NCBI GenBank assembly: GCA_964348955.1
Contig: CAYGEN010000013.1
Coordinates: 1-17,744, forward strand
Reading direction: 5' to 3'
DNA length: 17,744 bases
Origin: 2-01-FULL-51-21 sp964348955
Lineage (GTDB): Bacteria > Patescibacteriota > Minisyncoccia > Phycocordibacterales > 2-01-FULL-51-21
Below are positions 13,642 through 17,744 of the stretch, in pieces. The notes below the pieces were generated by a model. It did no database searches, had not been told where the DNA came from, and was given only the letters and a program-made list of their open reading frames with translations. Position 1 is the stretch's first letter; every line of letters begins with the position of its first letter. A program made the position numbers and the translations under genes.

Positions 13642-14870
13642 GTGCGCCTGTTTTGCATATCGGCGTGCAATTTTCTATCTATCGCAACAGGAATTTGCTT
13701 TGACATATTGCCGCCTGCCTGATGCCACTTAATCTTCGGGTGTATTGCTTCCCGGTCAATGTGGTCTTTTGATGCACTGATACGGCGAAGCATTTTTGTT
13801 ACCAGTTCATCGGTCAAATATATCGGCTGTAAACCAAGCGAAAGAAGTGAAGTATTTTTTGCATTGTAATAGTGCTCCTCCGCCTCAATGCGGGGGTTCT
13901 CGATATGTTCTATCGTGACCGTATGTCCAAGTGATTCCGCCGCGCGCTTCACTCTCTCGGCAAGCTCCTGTACGGTAAATTGCTCGGTGAATTGATTAAA
14001 CACACGGAATTCTCCCTCTATCGGCGGATTATCTGCGGCGATGGCGACGCACGCGATAGTGTCACGGATATTTAAGAATCCGCGTTTCTGTCCACCTTTG
14101 CCATAGACGGTAAGCGGAATGCCGGCGATTGCCTGGGTCGCAAATCGATTCAATACCGTGCCAAATACTTCATCGTAGTGAAAGCTCGTCAAGAGTTCGG
14201 GATGGTATTCTGTCTGTTCGGTGTCAATACCGTACACCACGCCTTGATTTAAATCCGTCGTGCGAAGCCCCCATACTCGACACGCAAATTCAATATTGTG
14301 GCTGTCATGCACCTTTGAGAGGTGATAAAAAGAACCGGGCTTCTTTGGGAAAAGTACGCGGTCGCGGCGGCCATTATGTTCAAGCGTGAGCCACCCCTCT
14401 TCAATATCAATGTTCGGCGTCCCGTATTCGCCCATTGTTCCTAATTTAATGAGATGCGCTTCCGGCGTCCACCGCTTCATGGCAAAGAGAACATTGAGTG
14501 TTCCTGCAACATTATTTATCTGTGTCGCAACGGCATTCAAGTGACTGTGCATGGAGTACGGCGCCGAGGGCTGTTCGGCATAGTGCACAATCGCCTCGGG
14601 TTTTAATTCCTCAAACACGCTATAAATAAATCGGTAGTTTTCTGCAATATTGCCAATATGCAGTGTTATGCGATTGCGATGATTCTCGTTCCACAGTCGC
14701 ACGCGCTTTTGGAGTGTCGGGATAGGGAAAAGCGGCGCAACGCCCATCTCGGCTTCCCAAATGCGCTTCGAGAGATTGTCCACGATAGCTACGTCATGCC
14801 CCCTATCGGCAAAGTGCATAGCCGTCGGCCAACCCAAATATCCATCACCGCCTAGAATAAGAATGCGCAT
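13638..14870 (-). CDS. UDP-sulfoquinovose synthase homologue (SQD1/SqdB/Agl3 family)
   Basis: SQD1-type enzymes make UDP-sulfoquinovose from UDP-glucose and sulfite with bound NAD. The 410-residue product matches the SQD1 family over nearly its whole length as I recall it. Segments are GGDGYLGWPTA (8-18), VDNLSKR (30-36), HYAEQPSAPYSM (96-107), LGTMGEYGTPNIDIEEG (143-159), FYHLSKVHDSHNI (181-193), DLNQGVVYG (206-214), LTVYGKGGQKRG (253-264), FRVFNQFTEQF (288-298) and EAEEHYYNAK (329-338). The proposed catalytic residues of plant SQD1 are all present as T145, Y182, H183 and K186. About 20 C-terminal residues after KWHQAGG are extra. In plants and cyanobacteria the product goes into sulfolipid, and in Sulfolobus (Agl3) into a protein glycan. 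Here the setting favours a surface glycan. No sulfolipid-type glycosyltransferase is seen. Confidence 0.93.
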   Translation of the reverse strand: MRILILGGDGYLGWPTAMHFADRGHDVAIVDNLSKRIWEAEMGVAPLFPIPTLQKRVRLWNENHRNRITLHIGNIAENYRFIYSVFEELKPEAIVHYAEQPSAPYSMHSHLNAVATQINNVAGTLNVLFAMKRWTPEAHLIKLGTMGEYGTPNIDIEEGWLTLEHNGRRDRVLFPKKPGSFYHLSKVHDSHNIEFACRVWGLRTTDLNQGVVYGIDTEQTEYHPELLTSFHYDEVFGTVLNRFATQAIAGIPLTVYGKGGQKRGFLNIRDTIACVAIAADNPPIEGEFRVFNQFTEQFTVQELAERVKRAAESLGHTVTIEHIENPRIEAEEHYYNAKNTSLLSLGLQPIYLTDELVTKMLRRISASKDHIDREAIHPKIKWHQAGGNMSKQIPVAIDRKLHADMQNRRT

Positions 14871-14922
14871 AATGATTCTTTATACTCCGCGATAGATTCC
14901 TCAACAATATGGTAAGCGGAGA

Positions 14923-15291
14923 TTACCATGGCTTCCGTTTCTTCGGCTCACGAACCAGAATGTCAACAAGGACATTGCCGGCACCAACCACCGGCAAAAG
15001 AGTGAACGACATTTCCTCTTGAAAAATCTCATCTCCTTTCCCCGCTTTTACTTCCCTCTCCGTAAGTGTGATCGGATTTAGATTGACGATTTTTTCAACG
15101 GGCGTCTGGAGCATCGCGCCTCCAAGCATCGCCCGCCGGATATCCCCGTCAGCAAGAACACCAATGAGATGCCCTTTGGCATCAACCACAAACACCGCCC
15201 CGCGCTGGTTGTCGGTTATGGCACCCATGGCCTCTTCTATGGTTGACGCCATTGACACTACAAAACTGCTGTTAAGAATGTCTTTTTTCAT
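14923..15291 (-). CDS. Stand-alone CBS-domain pair protein
   Basis: The 122-residue product is a pair of CBS domains and little else. The first has AVFVVDAKGHLIGVLADGDIRRAML (residues about 32-56), and the second is shorter and ends at LLPVVGAGNVLVDILVREP. CBS pairs bind adenine nucleotides and control partner proteins. The GVxxDGDIRR signature is the one seen in KpsF-type isomerases and in the nucleotidyltransferase PtmE of the Campylobacter legionaminate route, where the CBS part is fused to the enzyme. Here it stands alone between a NeuC-type epimerase (28 bases upstream) and the SQD1 homologue (52 bases downstream). It may be the detached control half of a sugar-1-phosphate nucleotidyltransferase encoded beyond the window, which is inference. 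Confidence 0.85.
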   Translation of the reverse strand: MKKDILNSSFVVSMASTIEEAMGAITDNQRGAVFVVDAKGHLIGVLADGDIRRAMLGGAMLQTPVEKIVNLNPITLTEREVKAGKGDEIFQEEMSFTLLPVVGAGNVLVDILVREPKKRKPW

Positions 15292-15319
15292 ATGCGAGTG
15301 ATTATTATTGAAATGAGTT

Positions 15320-16480
15320 TTAGTAGGTGAGGCGCTTTACGAGCAGTGTATCATCAATCGGCATGGCGGCGAGGATGTCCGTGATTCGCCTTGAAGACTT
15401 GCCGTCTCCATAGGGATTCACGCATATTTGCATGCGTTTGCGGAATCTTGGCGAGAGTGCAAGGCGCATCGCCCGCTCAATAAGGTCGGCTTCGTGCGGC
15501 GCATGAATGACATTAATGCCATGCAATCGTCCTCTTTCGCGGTTCCCAATGTTTACCGCCGGGAGCTTAAATGTCGGCGCCTCAATGATGCCGCTTGAAG
15601 AATTGCCGACGAGCACATTGGCAATGCGCATGAGTCCGGTGTAATCCTGCCGCTTCACATTCGGAAACACCTGCATCTCCGGACTCTTATGTTCCATGAC
15701 TATCCGGCGAATGATGGTACTGCCCGCATCCGAATTGTTAAGAATGATGACACTCTGGTAGCCAAAACGATTTACCGCTTCAAGTGTCTCGCGCATTTGC
15801 CGCGCCGTATCCGCGAACTCCTCCGTTACCGAGTGCTGTACGAGAAGCACCACCGGCTTGCCGCGAACAAGATTGAACTTTTTGTATATTTCTTCCTTGG
15901 GCGTTATAAACCCGCTCACCAACTCATCGAGCATGGGGGCGCCAACCGTAAAAATGCGGTGTTTTTCTTCTCCCATTTTACGCACTCTATCAGCCGCATC
16001 TTTGTTCGCCGCAAAATGAATGTGCGCAAATTTGGTAATGGCGTGCCGCGAAACGCCATCAATATTGCCCGAGACTTCACCCGCTTGAATATGCGCAACG
16101 GGAATATAGAGATGCGCGCCGACAATGGCCGCCACGAGCTGTTCACCCCGGTCCCCCGCGAGAAGCACCATATCGGCCTCCATCTGCTTCAAAAGTTCCG
16201 GAAGCTGGAGCATGAAAATAGAAAGCGACTTCACCATCGTCAGATGATTGTAGCCGTCCAGCGTGTTGAAAACGCTCGCCTGTATTTTGAGCCGATCATT
16301 TTTTATCTCATCAATACTTGACCCGAATGTGTCAAGTACATGCATATTTGAGGCAATGATGCCGTAATCCAAATCGGGATGTTTTTCTATCTCTTTTATG
16401 ACTGGACGAAAATAACCGTACTCTCCGCGAGAGCCGGCGATAATGGCAATTTTTCGCTTTTTACGCTTAGCTTTTGGCAT
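15320..16480 (-). CDS. NeuC-type hydrolysing UDP-HexNAc 2-epimerase (copy 2)
   Basis: The 386-residue protein (ATG at 16480, MPKAKRKKRKIAIIAGSRGE) belongs to the NeuC/LegG branch of UDP-sugar 2-epimerases. GSRGEYGYFRPVIKEI near the N-terminus, GDRGE (109-113), IQAGEVSGNIDGVSRHAITK (131-150) and GNSSSGIIEAP (292-302) are the family landmarks. It would hydrolyse a UDP-N-acetylhexosamine (or UDP-diacetylbacillosamine for LegG) with inversion at C2 to feed the NeuB enzyme encoded just upstream. Earlier in-frame starts (ATG at 16549, TTG at 16552) would add 23-24 residues without family resemblance. The 167-base gap before this start is the largest inside the sugar locus and carries two palindromes, so transcription may be controlled here. 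Confidence 0.9.
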   Translation of the reverse strand: MPKAKRKKRKIAIIAGSRGEYGYFRPVIKEIEKHPDLDYGIIASNMHVLDTFGSSIDEIKNDRLKIQASVFNTLDGYNHLTMVKSLSIFMLQLPELLKQMEADMVLLAGDRGEQLVAAIVGAHLYIPVAHIQAGEVSGNIDGVSRHAITKFAHIHFAANKDAADRVRKMGEEKHRIFTVGAPMLDELVSGFITPKEEIYKKFNLVRGKPVVLLVQHSVTEEFADTARQMRETLEAVNRFGYQSVIILNNSDAGSTIIRRIVMEHKSPEMQVFPNVKRQDYTGLMRIANVLVGNSSSGIIEAPTFKLPAVNIGNRERGRLHGINVIHAPHEADLIERAMRLALSPRFRKRMQICVNPYGDGKSSRRITDILAAMPIDDTLLVKRLTY

Positions 16481-16564
16481 GGTGCTTTCAACGATTACAA
16501 CCTCCCGCGGTATGTGAAAGTTCCCGGTATCGCCAATGGCATACCCCATCAAAGGGTATCGTCA

Positions 16565-16590
16565 AAAGATTATGATATATCATAATCTTT
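16565..16590. repeat. 26-base perfect palindrome upstream of neuC copy 2
   Basis: AAAGATTAT, GATATATC and ATAATCTTT form a perfect 26-base palindrome. Its 14-base core TATGATATATCATA matches the folD-region core with one symmetric C-to-T change on each arm. It lies 84 bases before the preferred neuC start, in non-coding sequence, next to a second copy. Confidence 0.85.
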
Positions 16591-16623
16591 ACGGTCGTGG
16601 TTCAAATTTTCAATCAGTACCCG

Positions 16624-16637
16624 TACGATGTATCGTA
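16624..16637. repeat. Imperfect third palindrome of the same family
   Basis: TACGATGTATCGTA differs from the glyA-folD core by one central base and is otherwise symmetric. On the minus strand its left flank GATTACGATACATCGTA closely matches GATTATGATATATCATA of the copy at 16565-16590, so the two look like tandem relatives about 34 bases apart. It begins 11 bases after the neuB copy 3 stop. Confidence 0.6.
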
Positions 16638-16647
16638 ATCCGAGGAA

Positions 16648-17744
16648 TCAAGCGACATCGTCCCAAATAAGCATCGTGTCTTTGGGAATGTCGTGTGCGG
16701 CTTTTTTGCCAAGAAGTTTGGCTGCAAAAAGAGCGTCCATATATTTTGAAGGGATGCCGTCCTGCACTTTGCCGTTTCGTTCCATCTGTCGAGGACGGCG
16801 TTCAATAAGATTTTCTGTTGTAAGTATCTCCCCTTTCTTGATGTCGCGGAATGATGTTGCCGTATGAAATGCCCAATCGCGCACCACCTGCTCTTCCTTT
16901 GAAATCACCTTCTCATCACCGAGCGCAACTTCAACCTTGCGAATGCCTTCCACAAGCTCCTTCAGCATATGCGGTTCAAGCGCGATGAAATGGTCAGGGC
17001 CTTTTTGATTTCGCGACAAAGTAAAATGCTTTTCAATAACCTTTGCGCCGAGTGCTACTGAAGCATACGCGGTGTAATTATCCATCGTGTGGTCAGACTG
17101 CCCGGAAATCACGCCAAAATCGTCGCGAAGTTTTTTAATAAGGCCGAGATTGGCATGAGAATAATCATTCGGCGGATACTCCGAGGTGCAATTTACGAGT
17201 ACCAAATTTTGTTTCGCCCCTTCTTCTTTATATACCTTCACCACTTCTCCAATTTCGTCCCACGTACTCATACCGGTAGAAACAATGACCGGCTTCCCTG
17301 TTTTAGCGCTCACCTCGGCGAGGCGGCGGTGCTGGGGCAAATTATCAAGCTCCCCCGAACCCGTCTTAAACGCTTTGACGCCGAGGTCGTTCAAGACATC
17401 AACCGCCGCCGTGCAAAACGGCGTACAGAGATATTCAATGCCAACTTTCTCACAATAATCCATTACTTCTTTATGCATTGCGGGCGTAAAGAGATTCCGC
17501 TGAAGAATGTCGTACAAAGGCCCGTCCCACATGTTGATGGAGCCGGGGATCATTTCGTTCTTTCCGTCTACTTCGTTCTTGCCGACGAGGTGGAGCTGAA
17601 ATTTCGCAACGTCCGCTCCCGCTTCTTTCGCGGCATCAACAAGCTTTTTTGCCGTCTCCATGCTGCCATTATGCGAATCGGCGATTTCCGCAATGACTAC
17701 GGTCCGCGGCCCGCCAATCGTTAGTTTCCCAAAGGTGATTGGAT
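16648..17744 (-). CDS. NeuB-family nonulosonate synthase with SAF domain (copy 3, 5' end cut)
   Basis: The frame enters from the right edge without a start. The first 27 visible codons (PITFGKLTIGGPRTVVIAEI and then ADSHNGS) belong to the protein, because they carry the essential AEIADSHNG motif (visible residues 18-26). An internal ATG at 17661 would delete it. Further landmarks are KFQ (47-49), STGMST (155-160), SDHT (216-219), EKHF (237-240), GPDH (248-251) and a full SAF domain from about 289 (TSFRDIKKGEILTTENL) to the end. This is the most canonical of the three copies, complete except for the start codon and perhaps a few residues. It would condense PEP with the amino sugar made by the NeuC-type enzyme that follows. 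Neu5Ac, legionaminate and related products cannot be told apart here. Confidence 0.93.
   Translation of the reverse strand, partial: PITFGKLTIGGPRTVVIAEIADSHNGSMETAKKLVDAAKEAGADVAKFQLHLVGKNEVDGKNEMIPGSINMWDGPLYDILQRNLFTPAMHKEVMDYCEKVGIEYLCTPFCTAAVDVLNDLGVKAFKTGSGELDNLPQHRRLAEVSAKTGKPVIVSTGMSTWDEIGEVVKVYKEEGAKQNLVLVNCTSEYPPNDYSHANLGLIKKLRDDFGVISGQSDHTMDNYTAYASVALGAKVIEKHFTLSRNQKGPDHFIALEPHMLKELVEGIRKVEVALGDEKVISKEEQVVRDWAFHTATSFRDIKKGEILTTENLIERRPRQMERNGKVQDGIPSKYMDALFAAKLLGKKAAHDIPKDTMLIWDDVA

Noticed and set aside
14909..14929. Inverted repeat ATGGTAA/TTACCAT at the end of the CBS gene
   Set aside because: The stem is 7 bases, GC-poor and lacks a T-run, and it overlaps the last codons, so a terminator or regulatory call is not supported.
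15689..16321. 210-codon plus-strand frame opposite neuC copy 2
   Set aside because: Antisense shadow with no recognisable domain; the minus-strand gene has all family motifs.
17659..17661. ATG as the start of neuB copy 3
   Set aside because: This start would remove the AEIADSHNG motif. The frame stays open to the window edge, so the true start lies outside.
17089..17724. 211-codon plus-strand frame opposite neuB copy 3
   Set aside because: Antisense shadow of a canonical NeuB-type synthase.
1..17744. Possible recoded genetic code (TGA read as glycine)
   Set aside because: TGA ends folD and the SQD1 homologue at family-typical places and is not seen inside the recognised genes.

Overview
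The window reads as a stretch of a Candidate Phyla Radiation (Patescibacteria) chromosome, most likely Parcubacteria. This is inferred from gene style and is not proven. The signs are very compact one-direction gene packing, few clear Shine-Dalgarno sites, a SecA with an extra segment in its first nucleotide-binding domain, a divergent FolD next to glyA, an O-antigen ligase with a TPR tail, and a standard code in which TGA is a stop. Every convincing gene lies on the minus strand, so transcription runs from high to low coordinates. I found no rRNA, tRNA, CRISPR array, transposase or insertion sequence.

In transcription order the right three quarters (17744 to 4326) is a surface-sugar locus. 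It starts with a NeuB-type nonulosonate synthase cut by the window edge, then a NeuC-type hydrolysing UDP-HexNAc 2-epimerase, a stand-alone CBS-domain protein, a close homologue of the UDP-sulfoquinovose synthase SQD1, an extended-SDR sugar epimerase and a second NeuB-type synthase. The one-carbon pair glyA and folD follows. Then come a SAM methyltransferase, a third NeuB-type synthase that lacks the SAF domain, a second NeuC-type epimerase, and a membrane O-antigen ligase/polymerase with C-terminal TPRs. Together they could make one or more sialic-acid-like sugars and a sulfonated sugar and attach them to a surface polymer. No CMP-sugar activating enzyme, flippase or ordinary glycosyltransferase is visible, so these must lie outside the window.

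Downstream (4325 to 1) is a 550-base gene-poor stretch with a strong promoter-like site and a terminator hairpin, then murB (peptidoglycan precursor synthesis), a 20-residue lysine/arginine-rich mini-gene with its own promoter-like sequence and terminator, and secA (preprotein translocase ATPase), which runs off the left edge.

The most unusual structure is a family of near-perfect palindromes built on the core TAYGATAYATCRTA. One copy lies between glyA and folD, one lies inside the folD reading frame where it encodes residues 20-26, and two lie in the neuB-neuC gap near the right end. The two folD-region copies share an exact 24-base sequence. This looks either like a small dispersed palindromic element that can enter genes in frame, or like a regulator binding site. 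The SQD1 homologue among three different nonulosonate synthases is the main metabolic novelty.
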